This document shows positions 1 through 12,597 of a stretch of DNA of 64,000 nt, piece after piece. This DNA comes from Mesaphorura yosii. Taxonomy: Eukaryota; Arthropoda; Collembola; Poduromorpha; Tullbergiidae. The stretch is taken from the NCBI GenBank assembly GCA_009869945.1, contig WIXG01000136.1:1-64000 (forward strand), given 5' to 3'. The position numbers and the translations under genes were made by a program. Every line of letters starts with the position of its first letter. Within the stretch, counting starts at the first letter, position 1. The notes beneath the pieces are model-generated. The model was not told the origin of the DNA. It ran no database searches and was given only the letters and a program-made list of their open reading frames with translations.

Positions 1-110
1 TTTTTCGAAAAGATCAGATAAAGATCAAAAAGATCAGATAAAGATCAAAAAGATCTGATATATATCAAAAAGATCGGATCTTTAGATCTTTTTGAAGAGA
101 TCGTGAGTTT
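1..110. repeat. GATC-rich tandem/inverted repeat
   Basis: The first 110 bases repeat a roughly 20-base unit built from AAAGATC and AGATCAGATA blocks, so GATC occurs every 8 to 14 bases. It ends in a perfect 10-base inverted repeat, CAAAAAGATC at 66-75 and its complement at 85-94, with a 9-base loop. It lies beyond the 3' end of mRpS25. The array is cut by the window edge, so its full length and origin cannot be seen. Confidence 0.7.
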
Positions 111-204
111 TTTAAACCCTAGTTAGTAAGGTGGTCACACTCGGCACACAAAGCAAACATCAAATAAGTCTGTTAGGCTGGAGTTTTGACTACTGCATCG
201 CACT

Positions 205-843
205 TTAAACATATTTGGACTCGTCCAATTCAGCAAGTCCGAACTTGTATTTTCCACGCCACTTGTATGGAAGTGGTACTACTCCGGGACAAGGTATTTG
301 GCCAGGGATTTCACACATGCAATGTCTGGCGCATCCAAATCCAAAATGAGTAGGGTTTTCTTGAATTTCTGTGGCTTTCCGTTCCAGTTCCAATTCTACA
401 AAAGAGGAAAAAATTAGTCAACCCGAAATCATTCATGGCTAGTTTTTAACTCAGCATGGAAACATGTCCATCTCCAGCAAAAGGTGAGCTCTCTACGTAA
501 GTTTACCTTGTTCGGTTTTGCAAAGTGTCCTGAGTACCCGTTCATAAATTTCGTCTTTGCTTTGTCGGTCAATGTCCAAGAGGAGTTCACGACCAGAGTT
601 TAACCAAACGCGGATAAATGGAGTTGGAGTCAACTCGCGAAACGTGATCACTTGGACGTCTGGATTCTTGTACTGAAGTGAATCCAAATGCCAGAAAACG
701 AACTCCTTGGCGCCGGCGTGATTCTTTTGTGATCGATTGTAATGAAGAAGGAATATTCTAATGTATGGCTTCAGGATTAGTTTGCTACCCTCGAGATAAT
801 TCAGTGTCCTTCGTACAGGAGCCAACCCTCTCATAAAAGGCAT
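205..843 (-). CDS. mRpS25: Mitochondrial small-subunit ribosomal protein mS25 (mRpS25)
   Basis: Two exons, 843-507 and 395-205, joined in phase 1, give 175 residues; the human protein has 173. The start MPFMRGLAPVRRTLNYLEGS is the family N-terminus. The middle keeps the family motifs HAGAKEFVFWHLDSLQYKNP and VQVITFRELTPTPFIRVW. Exon 2 carries the cysteine-rich GFGCARHCMCEIPGQIPCPG segment of the C-terminus. The product is a structural protein of the 28S mitochondrial ribosomal subunit, made in the cytosol and imported into mitochondria. The intron is 111 bases with GTAAAC and TTTGTAG borders. The downstream neighbour in the window is the GATC repeat, and kurtz lies upstream on the same strand. 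Identification is firm. Confidence 0.95.
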
Positions 844-2616
844 GGTGGTGAACTAGCAAAAACGATTCTGTCATAGAATCCCAGTAGTAGCGCGGTCTTG
901 GGCTGCCCGATTCTTGATCACCTGTAAAATAGAGCAAGCATAAAAGTTGTAATAGGTTACGTTTTCTGGGTTAGATGTACTATTGTTAATAAGTGCGTCT
1001 TAATTCCAATCTAGAGGCTATCAATTTATTCCAAAACGAAAATCCTTTACTATGCCTTACCTTGAACACCAGATTTAGAATTCGGATTCGTCGAACCTAT
1101 GAAAACTAAAGATGAAAAGGAAGCCAAGAATTTCCTATCGCAGTCTCATCTCGGAAGTTTAATTTAAATAGTGATTAAGTTCAATTAACTCGTAACGTGA
1201 AACTGCAGTCACCCATTGAGGACTAACGGCAAGGACTTGAAATTGAAGCAAGCTGGATGGAAATTCGAATCTTGCTTGCTATGTCGCACACATGAAACCA
1301 TGAAACTTGGGTTTATATACGTCACAAACAGTCCCTTGCTTGGGTTCAAAATTCACCGACCTGTGCAATGTGCAATGTGCAATCCAAATCTTTGTCTCTC
1401 TCTTATCTCCGCAAAGAATTATAAAGTGCAAGTGTGAATGCAACTAATTTATTGAAACATAAGTGGATGAGATGTAAGAAATTTTGCACAAGACAAATGT
1501 GTGAGGTTCTTTTCAGATTGAGAAGATGGATGGACGAACTAAAATGAAGTGAGTTTTGGCACGATGAATGAGAACAGTTTAAGAATGATTATAATTCATT
1601 TTATTGTTTATCAAATTAATATGATTATAATTTTCAAACTCAACTTTAAGAAACTATTATTTATCGTTGAAACTCTTTCATTTGTTACCTCATTGTGTTT
1701 ATGAAAACGCTCACAAGTTTTTGGCAAAACGGAAATGTTGAGTCATCGAGGACCATATCACGTCATCAGCACTTAAAATAATGTCACCATAAAATGCTTA
1801 ATAAGCAGTTGATTGATACATAGTTTGCTCATTGATACTCATCTACTTCAATAGTATCTTATGTGTGCCCAAACTACGCTACAAGAAGTCTATCTAAAAT
1901 TCTGCTAAGATTAGGAACTGAATCTCGTACAAGATTTCATAAAATACCAGTACCAAATATTGCTCAAAAGTGTGAATGAATTGTTAATTGTCCTGGCTTC
2001 AATTTTATTGTATCTCGAAGATTATTCTGCCATTCTGCGCTCAAGTGTGCATGATTTACACAAAGAGAGTTCAGTTTTGTAGTTGATTGGTATAAGAATA
2101 GTCATCTTGGATGCAAAGGACTTCGCCTGAATGCACTTTTGCAATGATTTTGTAGGCTTTGCATCCAAAATTTTCCAAACAATGTAGTTACGGGCGCTCT
2201 TCTTATAGCAATCAACTACCAAACTGAAGCCTCTTTAGATTTACATTTCACATAGAGAGGGCGTGCGGTACAAAAAGTAAAACAATATTCATAACTGTGG
2301 TTGTGCCAGTTTCAACATTATCAACGCAATGTGCGAGTTAACAACAATTCTTATCGGCAGGAAGGTACGGGAGTAAAAGTAGATATTTCGTTCGTGAATG
2401 TTGCACAGTAAAATAGCGTACGTATTGCTCACTGTAAAATTCTTACTTACACTTCAGTGAAAACATCTGAATGTAATCATGAAATTACATTTTGCTGTGT
2501 CTACCGATTTACAACCCCTTTAGATTAAGTAGTCTACTATGTCCTTATAGTGTATCATAATACAATACTGTAACATAAGTTATAGCTTTCCCGTGTCATT
2601 CCTCTCTTTCCCAAAC
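844..2616. other. Spacer: mRpS25 promoter side and kurtz 3' side
   Basis: I see no coding region supported on either strand. It must hold the 5' UTR of mRpS25 next to 844 and the 3' UTR of the arrestin gene next to 2616. The sequence is AT-rich with only short unsupported open frames. Confidence 0.5.
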
Positions 2617-5600
2617 TCAAGCGTCTCCATCTCCTTTGAGTCGGAGTCGTGCGAAATCTTCAAATATAATATCGTCATCCCTAAACCAAACAAATTCAGA
2701 TTATTACAAGTGTTTGTCAGAATCACAAATGGAACACACACAAGCTCCACAAGCTGGAATGTGTTTCCACTTACGTGTCTAACTGAATGAGATTCTCTAC
2801 AGGAACTTCGCTGTTGCCTTCCACGTGATTTGGCGAGGCTGATTTTGGAAGCACTTCTTCCTCTTCCGGTTTGGGATGCATTAAGACGAATGGAAGTTCC
2901 GCAGACAAGTCCCTAAAATATTTACGGAAAAGTATAAATTACGCATTCAGATTTCATTAGCTTACAAAACTGCACTTACCCTCCTAGTGGTCCAAGGCAT
3001 AACTTTACTTTCACCTTATACTGAACAATGATTCCGAGATTCTCTTTGGCAGCCGCATCTGTAATTCTGTGAAACCGCAAAACCACATATGACACGAATG
3101 ACGAAATTACTTCTGGCGTATGGGAGTCAAATAATTCTGCAAGTTTCTCCGCAGGGAAATCTCACAGTAGCACGTGCCATAACAAGCGCAAGCACCCGAT
3201 TACTCACATTGTGGAAGATGCGAGATTGGTGTCTTCGTGTTTGAGTTGACCATCCAGTGCTAGTCCTCGCTTCTCCTTGTTGTTGGCTAAGAGCGGAGTC
3301 AAGTAGTAGACTTTGGATAGAGTAAAGCCTGGACTAACCGGACAGCCTTCCCTGTTGAACGAAAAATAAAATAAAATCAGAGCTCGTTCAAAATTTCAGC
3401 CGTGCAACCCGTTCACACGGGGAAAAAGGAGATAGTTGTGTTGACATGCACACATACTCAACGCGGTCCAATAATTCTAATTTTAAGGCTAGACTTGAAT
3501 GCGAAATCAATCCCTCAACATATAAAAAATTTAAATGCCCATCTGCGATGAAAAATGGCTGTTGCAACCATATACGTCTGGCATCCTTTTATTTTTCTCA
3601 CCGCGCAGACCAGACGCTGGCTTCCACTTTTGTGTTTTAGGGATTTTGTGTTCAGCTCAGAATTTAAAACATTTTTCATGTTCGTCTAACTCCAGTAGAG
3701 TGCCACCGGAGCGGGAGAAAGTTCTTTGTGTAATTTTTGCACTCGACTCCATTTTCTGTGTGCATGCATCTGCCTGTCTGCGGTCTCTACGATCAACATC
3801 TCATCTTCAGATTCACCTCACAACAAAATGAGTTGCGGCGTATAGGCAGACGACAATTTTTGGGATTATTCACGAACAAATTATTCACGAAACTTATGAG
3901 ATTATTTATGAAACATGAACTGTCAACAAAGAAAGGAGAAAGTTTGCAGTTCAAAAAAATAATGAATCTCATATTTCTTGCAAAACGTGAAGAGTTAAAA
4001 CGAGTTTTCAAGTTACAAACTTTTGCACCAACACTAAATACTGTAGTAGAAGATTTGCGCAGTAAAACATCAAACATGAGGTAACCAGACGAGTCGCAAT
4101 TATAAGACAAATACCTCAAATACGTTTCAACTGGATTTGCTTTACCACGTTTACTGGATCTGGAAACGAGGCCAGGTCAGTAACGAAGCAAATAACAAAA
4201 AAAGCAGCATTCTAGTTCTACTCGCTTGTTCAAATCCCAGAAGAGAAGAATTCTTTCTTTTGAGCGAGTAGGAGATCGTAAAAATATATACACGCAATAA
4301 TGGGAATAGATCCTTGTTTTTGCCATACTCAATAAACGAACCGTTTCATGATTTCTTTCCGCTGTCGTCTCACAAATGCCAGCACATAAAGAAGAGTGAG
4401 GAAATTCGACTTTATTCTCCATGAAAAATATTATTTCTCTTTCACTTTCTCTGTTGAGAATTGTCCTGCTCTGCCTCTCCTTCATGCACATATGATGCTA
4501 CCGGAATCAGCCTCCTTCCTATCTCGTGAGGATTTTTCCATGCCACGCAAAGGAAATTCCTTTTATCCTTTCCTGAATTTTCAGTGAATTGAGTTGTCTA
4601 GAGAAGCAAAGAGGATGCCGGCACAGACAAAAATTTATATTAACTCGTGCAGCGCAAGATTCGCGTATTGCAGGTACTGCCTGCTTGATGCGATTGTTGT
4701 GACGAAATGCAAACTGGCTTGCGCGACATGCAGCTCAACCTCACTAGCAGGCGAATATCAAATAATGTATTCGTGGAGATGGAAAAAACAGGAAGCGCAA
4801 ACTACATTAGCAAATATTACAGTAGGGTAAGTGAAATATGTTGCTTACTCGGACTCATTTTCCGCGACAGTGCACTTGTACTGTGCCGTTGAAAAGAGAC
4901 AAATATCCGCAAACTGACGAACAGACACTTTGATTTTCTTGACAGTGCGATTCGAGTTATTGGCCACATGCACGTTCACTGCGATTGATTCCCCATGGTG
5001 GTACAGATCCTTATCTAGAGAAGCTTCTAAATGTAATTTATTTGGCGACATCATAAACTCCTTTGAGACTTCGACCGACGGCTGCTCTCCTTGCTTGCCA
5101 GGTGCATACATAATTTTGCGGATGGCCAATCGGACTGAATTCCTGAAATCAAATGACATCAATATCAATTTAGCGCACGAGATTTTATTCCAGACCAGTA
5201 TGATTACGAAAACACATTACATCGCTCATTCATAATCTAATTTTCTAGGATTCCCTTCCTCCACACTGAAATGTAATGCTGAGTTTACAGAAAGAGAGTG
5301 CTAGGAAGCAAGAAATTTCAATTTCCAACGAATAATTTAATTAATTCATGGATGAAGTACAAACAGGAATCTACAGGAGTGTGTACACTGGATAAAATGT
5401 TTGCACTTGTGCAATGGGAATGGATCATACTGAGAGATGCAAGATGCTGATTAAAGCGGCCTGAGCACACATGGCTTTCTTCCGTCTATTTCCTTTGGGA
5501 TGAGAAGAGCAGGAAATTATCCGTGGTAATTAAATTAGGCACTTGCTGCGTACAACGCCTGACACTTTCCCACTGGTCAGGAAGTCATGGTTTGGAGGCA

Positions 5601-8600
5601 CACAGCAACATGATTGAGTTACAGGCGCTCCTCACGGAAAACTGACAGGAATCTGAATTTGATTCTCTGAGTCTAAGCATGATACGAATGACAACGAGAC
5701 TTGAATTCAGCAACCAGAATTCACGGAATCACGACTATCCATTTGCTTTATTAGCCGCTGCCATTTTATAAATGAATTTGAATGAAGGAACGATTGAATA
5801 TTTATAATTGTATACCCTATAGTCACGTCTGCGCCCGGAGAGGCCTGGAAATGTAAACAAGGATCAGAGGCCTCAGAAAGGAAAAGGCCACGGAACAAGC
5901 GCCCTCCTGTATTATTTCTCTAAGAGTAATAATTTACTAGATAAAAGTTTTATGTGACAATTTTATGTACTTTATTGTACTTTCTTGTTCTATTTCATGG
6001 AGAAAATTAAAATCACAAAAGCAGACATGAACAAGCCGGAATTGTAGAGTCTGAACTTTCACTCTTCATTACATTGGACCCATTTTGCTTCGTACAACTC
6101 AATCTGCCGCTCTGCTTTGCTTCTGCATTCTGCTCCGATGTTCAGTGCATTTGGCGTACTTAATTAATGTCCGTCCGTATTTATATCATATGTTCCACTG
6201 TCTTATGCTACGCACAATGCAACCCGCGTTCAAGCACGAGAATTCAGTTCAATTCAACCACTGAAAACTGCCTAAACGACATTGACACAAGCACTTTGCT
6301 CTTTTCATTTCCTTTAATCATGCATGACGGCTGGGTCTTTGTATTTATGACAGAGCAACACGACTATATTCATTAATCCAAGGGCAATATAATTCACCAC
6401 CAATACGCTGGAACTTTATCTCTCGTGAGCATAAAATGTTTTGTTCCGCTCGTTGTGCCGCGCTGAGACTTGTCCTGAATGCTTGATATTAATTCACATT
6501 AGCCCAGGGTGATTTTATTGTGGAGTATGAGCACAATGCTTCTCAGAATTCAAACCCATCCTGGAACCATCCACAACCACTAGCATCAGGCTTTGACTGA
6601 AACATAACTCCATCACATGGACTTCATTGTATGCATATGTAAGCCAAACCCAGCGCAAGCGCCTACTTGCCAACGCAGCACAGTTCATGATATGAAATGC
6701 TAATCTCAAAGGTAAAGACTAAAGAAGTCAGCTTGTCACGGCGCTGTCGTTTTTGCACGGTACTACCGAAGGCTTAGATTTGACAATATTTTCTCTCGCA
6801 GCTCTCGCAGGAATTATGGAAGGTAAACAAAATCAAAACGCTGGAGATAAAAGTGAAACTAAAAATCGATATGGATAATAATGAAGTTGTGTGTATGGCG
6901 TGTAGCAGGCATGGGACACAATGCAGAAAGGCAAACAGTAAATTTGCCATTCGCCGCGGAGTCTTGTGCAAATAATCCAGTTTCCTACCTCAAAGGAGAA
7001 AGCGAGTATGTGTGTTTTGTGGAGCTAAACGAATGCTTTCAGAAAGTGCACAATATTCGCCACAATTTAAGGCACAATTATAATGAGCATAATTGCCCCA
7101 GATGAATGATTATTACATAATTGCAAGAAACAATGACTTGTGACACACTCAATACGTGCGCGAAGATGTAATGTTCTTTGAACCGTACCAAACAACTCAA
7201 CTCTTCAACTTATACGTGAAAATACTGCTCGAAGTACAGGTCAAAATAACTACGACGGTCTGACTTGATAGAGAAAGCGGAAACCGTGCTCCCTCAAGAC
7301 AGAGAAGCGTCCACAACCACTCCCTCCTTTGCAGGTTCACCTGCCTACTTACGCTGAACCACAACGAAGGCAAAGGCATGTCATGACAAAATAACTACAC
7401 ACGTCTGCTTTACTATTGCGTGCCATTCAACAACAGCTGCCTTTCTCTCGCGCAAGGCTAAAAAGTAAACAAAATATGGCATGACTCCGAAAGTGTCAAC
7501 TTGGAAGTGATGTGAACATTATTGACAGAGACAAGACAGAGACGAAAGATGTCAGACTCAACAGACAAGAAGAGAAAGGTAATTCTTCTTGCTAACTCGG
7601 AACATTTCCAGAGCAATGTTCACGCTAGATTTTTCGACGAAACGGTGAATACGAAGTTAAAGGAATCCGTAACATGATACTACAGATACACTCACAATAG
7701 ACACTCACAGTCACAAATTCCTCCATGCTTACCTCTTATGCGTTTTGTCGTCCGCATTATCAGCAACGTACGCCTTCATTTCATAGTCTACCCCGCAAGG
7801 CTTGCCGGTATCACCAGGAGCCGGCTGAAGTGTCACACTCGCAGGACAGTGCGGAGGCAGCTCGAAGAAGAATGGAAATGCATTTGATCCCAGTTTTTTT
7901 AGAAGTCGCTCCTGTGAAGCAAATAGTAAACAAACTCATTGAACCCTAGAGTGACAATTGTTGAAATCATCGGCGGATGTCATAAATGAGCATTGCTATG
8001 TGTAATACGTGCGCGAATTGACTATTGTCTGATTGTCTCCGCCATCAGTACTTGTGATTATTGAACTTATTCTAAAAGCTTTCGAAGCTAATACATCTGG
8101 CAGAGTATCAGAAGTTTGCAAATTGTAAAAGATTCCCAAGATCGGGAGGATCCCAGAGACTGTGGCAGAGAGAAAATAAAATACGAGAATCTACACTTCG
8201 TGAGCATTTGCTTGACTTCCAACAGATAAAGTTTTTGGTGTCATGCCCTGTGTACATAAATGCTGGTGATGATGCACACAAGTGTTCTCTATTTAACATA
8301 CTTTCTTTCTTTTCCACACTTCCTTCTGCGAAAGCAAACCATCTCCTCTATCGTCATCGAGTGATTATACTGAAATCTGAAACACAAGTTTCCGCTGAAA
8401 TCTTCAGCAAACTTTCCGTTATGGTTTGGGCCTAGCCACGAGAAATGTGATAAGACTTTAAGCAGAAGCCCACGAAAATTCCACTCCAGGACGTACTTGT
8501 TTGGATACGACAAGAGCAAGCGTGATATTCTGGGTATATGTAACTGTAGAGTGCTACAAGCCTGTAGAGCCCTGAATGAACTTATGCCGAGGTTGCTTCA

Positions 8601-11600
8601 AGTTGGCCAACGTGAATGACAGAAAGTTTACGTTTCAGGCTCAGTTTGGTTGTAAGAAACTACCCTAAACACATTCCAGGAAATGTGCTCAATGTTCGTA
8701 TGCGATTAGAATTGTAAATGAGCTTTTTACTTTCGTCATCATGGATTACGGTAAACCGTAATGCAACCTCTGAAACCTGCTCGAAGCCATTCTTGTTGCA
8801 CACAATTCCGCAAAATTGAAAATTGGAAGGAAATAGCCTTCTAAAACTTCAGCTGGAAACTGTTCATTATTGAGTAGAGAACTTACTTGTAGTCTTGTAA
8901 GGGGTTTGTTTTGTGATATTTCAGGAACGGGGAAGATCTGCTCGGAAGCAAGGTACAAGTCTTTTCTGAATGTAAGCCCAAGAACATCCAAATCTTCACG
9001 GCCATAGCGAAATGCTGCCAACACATGGCCGAATACTTTCCTGTCCTTCACGTACTCGGGGTCTATCAGAACCACACCATCTGCAAGAGAATAAGAAATC
9101 AGGCATCAGTATTTCGCTTCTGACGAACAGAATGCTTGTAAGATCCAGCAAGGAGAAACGAATAAACACAGTTCGCGGACGGAAATGGCTGGTAATAATA
9201 ATACACATGTAGAAGATTACTGTAAGACTTCGAGGGATTAGCGGAGCCTCATTCGTGTTGTTTGTTGCTAGCGGGCGAAAGCTAAAAGCCTTTTCTCTCA
9301 TTAGATGTGTGAGGATGAAAGCAGTCATTTATTATGGCGCAACGATGTGCAAGAACAACCAAAGGCTTTCTCTTCTATCAGAAAGATTAAGGGTGGACAG
9401 AGTCAGGGTTATTAAATATGTAAGAAACCGAGAGATAAAATGTCATTACTGGTCGGCATGAATTATAACATAAATTACGTCGCTTGAGGCTTTCAGGTTC
9501 TCTCATCAGCCGAGATCAACAAGCATGCACCTTGTTTTTAACTTTGAATTTACTTGAGCATTAAGGAATGCCCAAAACTCTGGCGTAATCGTACGACATT
9601 GCTTGAAGATTACAGTTCGAAGATTCGCAGTATGGGAACATAAACTACAGTCAGATCTTCTTCTTACAAGCTCATGATCTCCATTGTCTGACCTCATTAA
9701 TTTAACTAAAAAGCCAGAGATCTGCTCGGCTACAGCTAGAACCGTACTTGACTCCGTGGCGAGATAAGTTGGATTAGTAAGAACTCATTTCTTCTCAGAG
9801 TCTTCAGGCCAAAACTTAGAAATAACAAATTCCAAATAAAACGCAAGATTTGTAAGCTCTGTGGTTAATTCTTTGCCTAACCATGCAATTTCACGACAGC
9901 TTATGTGGAAGAAGATATTGAAATTAATTTTAGCATGCAAATCATGTTGAGTGCACGCGTAGAATCCGCTACAGCCTGGAAATGAGTTCAAAGGATAGCG
10001 GGTAATCGCGAGACGAGTGACGGAGGTTAGGTGAGAAATGTAAATATTTCGCAATTAGCAAAACAAATTATCAGGGATTGTGGTACAACAGAACTCTACC
10101 CAAATTATCAATATGTTCTTCGCATTGGCGGTATTCTGTTGACATAATTTGTGATAAGAATAAAGAAGAGTCGCAAGACAAATTACTCCAACCACTCTAC
10201 GACAATTACTCTGCTAATGACGCATTCGTTGACGCGAGCACAAAAATGACGGTATGCACTTATCTGACGCAGTCAATTCCGAAAGCATGCAGAATGTATC
10301 AAAATAGAAATTACAAACGAATTTGTGTGTGTATTTGTTTGCCGTCACCTTTCACCAAAGGTGCTCCGTGCTCGTGCTTACATCAAGCGAAACACGAAAT
10401 CAAACGGTGACCTTTGGCCATGCTATTTAATACCGTCATAAGTCCAACATTAGAAATTTGGCTGACGTGAGCTATGATAACGATCTGACGAAACCAAGAA
10501 ATGATCGGGAAATCACGAAAGGTGAATGCCTCGTTCCTACGTGCCGAATGAAAATGGCACAACTCATGCGTATGCTAACAGAAGCGTAACACTTTGCGCA
10601 GCAGTGTTACAAGGAAAGTAGTAAAAGATTTTGTTCCATGAATCGCTAAACTCAGGAACTGCACGAGGATTAAGTAAAGTTTGAATGTACTGATGTCATT
10701 CGCGTCAGACAACAGAATCGTCGCGTGCTAGGGACCTACACTCGTTTATTTTTCTAGGAAAGCTTTTCTACTCGAACAATTTAATGATTCGTCGTTCTGG
10801 GTAGACTCTTCCTGTGATCCTACTTGTTTCCTTTCCTTTCTGGAATCTAGAGTCGTGGTTCTATCCTGTTTCTACTGCCCCATGCACACAACCAGTGCTA
10901 ATCCGAAGAGGAAATTATCACTGGTGCCGTTAAATTGGATTTTATTTTTGCAAAAGACGGTGAGTGTCTATCAAAATTTGATGAGTCGGATTCGAATTTA
11001 GTACTTGAGAAGGATTAACTTCGGCCATTCTTGACGGAGAAAGTCGAGCCACGAGCGTCAATTAATTTCGTATCATAACAAGCGTTAGTCAATTAACAGT
11101 CATCGACTGTGACTGCAAATGAAGCCACTTCAGTAACTCATTTCAGCCAAAGCACGAAAGGAGGCTAAATGCACGTACGTACCATACATTACTCTTTATT
11201 CCAAATGTGTCTCAAGGGGGCAAGAAAGGTGACCGAAATGAATTCATTTCAATTTAGCAAGAATAAGCCGCCTGGTTTGGGATTGACATTATTATAGCAT
11301 TAGAAAAGAAGCATAAAGGGAGCAATTCACAACTTTATTGTCTTGCTAGCTGACTCTCGCGTCGCAGCGCATTGTGCATTCCTTCATCACTTTTCGTTTT
11401 CCAACTTAAACCGACGGAGACGGAGCTGCCAAAAAGGGAAACGTAATTTTTAGTTAATATTATTTGCTGACTCAACTTTTTAGGCAACCCTTGTACAGCA
11501 AAAACACAACTATCCAAACGTTTTTAATTAATTAATTACTTTTCCAAGTCAAACTCAATACTGCTAAAAGCCATAAACTTTGCGCACGATGAAGTAACCT

Positions 11601-12490
11601 TTCCCTTGGAATTAATGTTGTATTGCGACTAAAATCAACTGGAGAAGCCATATTACCGGAGTTTAGGTGAGAATGCTTTGTGCCGGGACACCTTGACTTG
11701 GCGAAACTCGCTAATCTGTAATTTCACTTTACCCTCGCTTGCCATACACGTCTGCCTATTATGCTTTTAGACAGGCTTTAATTATATGGTGCTGCCAGGC
11801 TCTTCCTACACTGACACAATGAAATTCTAACGATTTTCGCCTGCTACGTAAATAATGAGTAGTGCATGTGAGCTTTACTAGCAAACTCAATTTTGGTGAG
11901 CATTCCGTATGACGGTGAAGGAAATTAATTATTCACAGAAATAAAGTTTCAGAACTAAGAATGCAAAAATGAAAGGAAAGAAGGAAAAGCCTTAATGACT
12001 TTCCTTTCTTTCACAGGAGCACCAGAAACTCGGGCATTGTCAGAACATTGCGCAAGCATTTCAAACCGCTTCTGAAATATGGTAATTTGCCATTGATTGA
12101 CAACTTCCCATCAACGAATTTGCATAGTTTTTGCAATCTACACGTATGCCACAAGAAGTGTGAAAATGCTAAAAATGAATTGAAGTCGAGATCCTGCGTC
12201 CATTTCTAATTGTGTCATTTGCGTATTAATTCGCGTGAAGGATCATCATAAACATTTACGGAAGCAAGTGGTTTTATACTTACCGATTGGGTCTACGTGT
12301 GTCAGATGATCGACGAAGTCTCGTTTCCCCAAATAAACTGTGATCTGGAATTAACAGAATGTTAACAGTCAGGGCGAATGTCAAGGGTTTGGACTATAGA
12401 AATATGAACTCAGAATTCGTTTACCTTTCCATTGGGCGAGCTTTTCTTAAATACGCGTGTTCCTTGTCGCTTGCTGTTGTTATCGTCCAT
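2617..12490 (-). CDS. krz: Non-visual beta-arrestin (kurtz)
   Basis: Nine exons: 12490-12425, 12344-12284, 9080-8887, 7911-7733, 5142-4849, 3351-3208, 3066-2980, 2912-2775, 2680-2617. They join without a frame break into 408 residues; human beta-arrestins have about 410. Diagnostic blocks are [12 protein letters not shown] in the N-domain, [52 protein letters not shown] and [20 protein letters not shown]. The C-tail has a clathrin box LIQLD (383-387) and an AP2-binding FEDFARLR motif, so this is the endocytic non-visual type rather than a short visual arrestin. The protein binds phosphorylated G-protein-coupled receptors and drives their desensitisation and clathrin-mediated internalisation. 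Introns are much longer than in the other genes here. A 5' UTR intron is likely, because a splice acceptor lies just upstream of the ATG. Confidence 0.95.
3352..4848 (-). other. krz: kurtz intron 5, about 1.5 kb
   Basis: Lies between the exons ending at 4849 and starting at 3351. Several 60-115 codon open frames occur on both strands, but none has recognisable domains or fits the arrestin reading. I see no RNA gene or mobile element in it. Confidence 0.6.
5143..7732 (-). other. krz: kurtz intron 4, about 2.6 kb
   Basis: AT-rich non-coding sequence between the exons ending at 7733 and starting at 5142. Short open frames only; nothing recognisable on either strand. Confidence 0.6.
7912..8886 (-). 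other. krz: kurtz intron 3, about 1 kb
   Basis: Non-coding sequence between the exon ending at 8887 and the exon starting at 7911. I see no feature that I can support. Confidence 0.6.
9081..12283 (-). other. krz: kurtz intron 2, about 3.2 kb
   Basis: Between the exon ending at 12284 and the exon starting at 9080. The longest open frame (10078-10410, plus) shows no domain or family signature. I see nothing further. Confidence 0.6.
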
Positions 12491-12597
12491 TTCTGCCAGT
12501 TTCTACTAGTACAGAGACAACGACTTTTATCTTCTGGTTGTAGCCTGAACGCAGAAGTCGAGCGACGAAACGATGAAGACGAGTTGAAGTCAGTCAC
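12491..12597 (-). other. krz: Likely 5' UTR exon segment of kurtz
   Basis: On the minus strand a plausible acceptor, TTGATTTCAG, ends at 12598. The 107 bases from there to the ATG have no in-frame coding signal. This suggests that kurtz has an upstream non-coding exon spliced to this acceptor. I cannot locate that first exon. Confidence 0.4.

Noticed and set aside
3535-4119. Overlapping 98-115 codon frames on both strands
   Set aside because: They lie inside a kurtz intron, overlap each other and show no domain or family motif.
10078-10410. 110-codon plus-strand frame
   Set aside because: Inside a long kurtz intron and without any recognisable feature.
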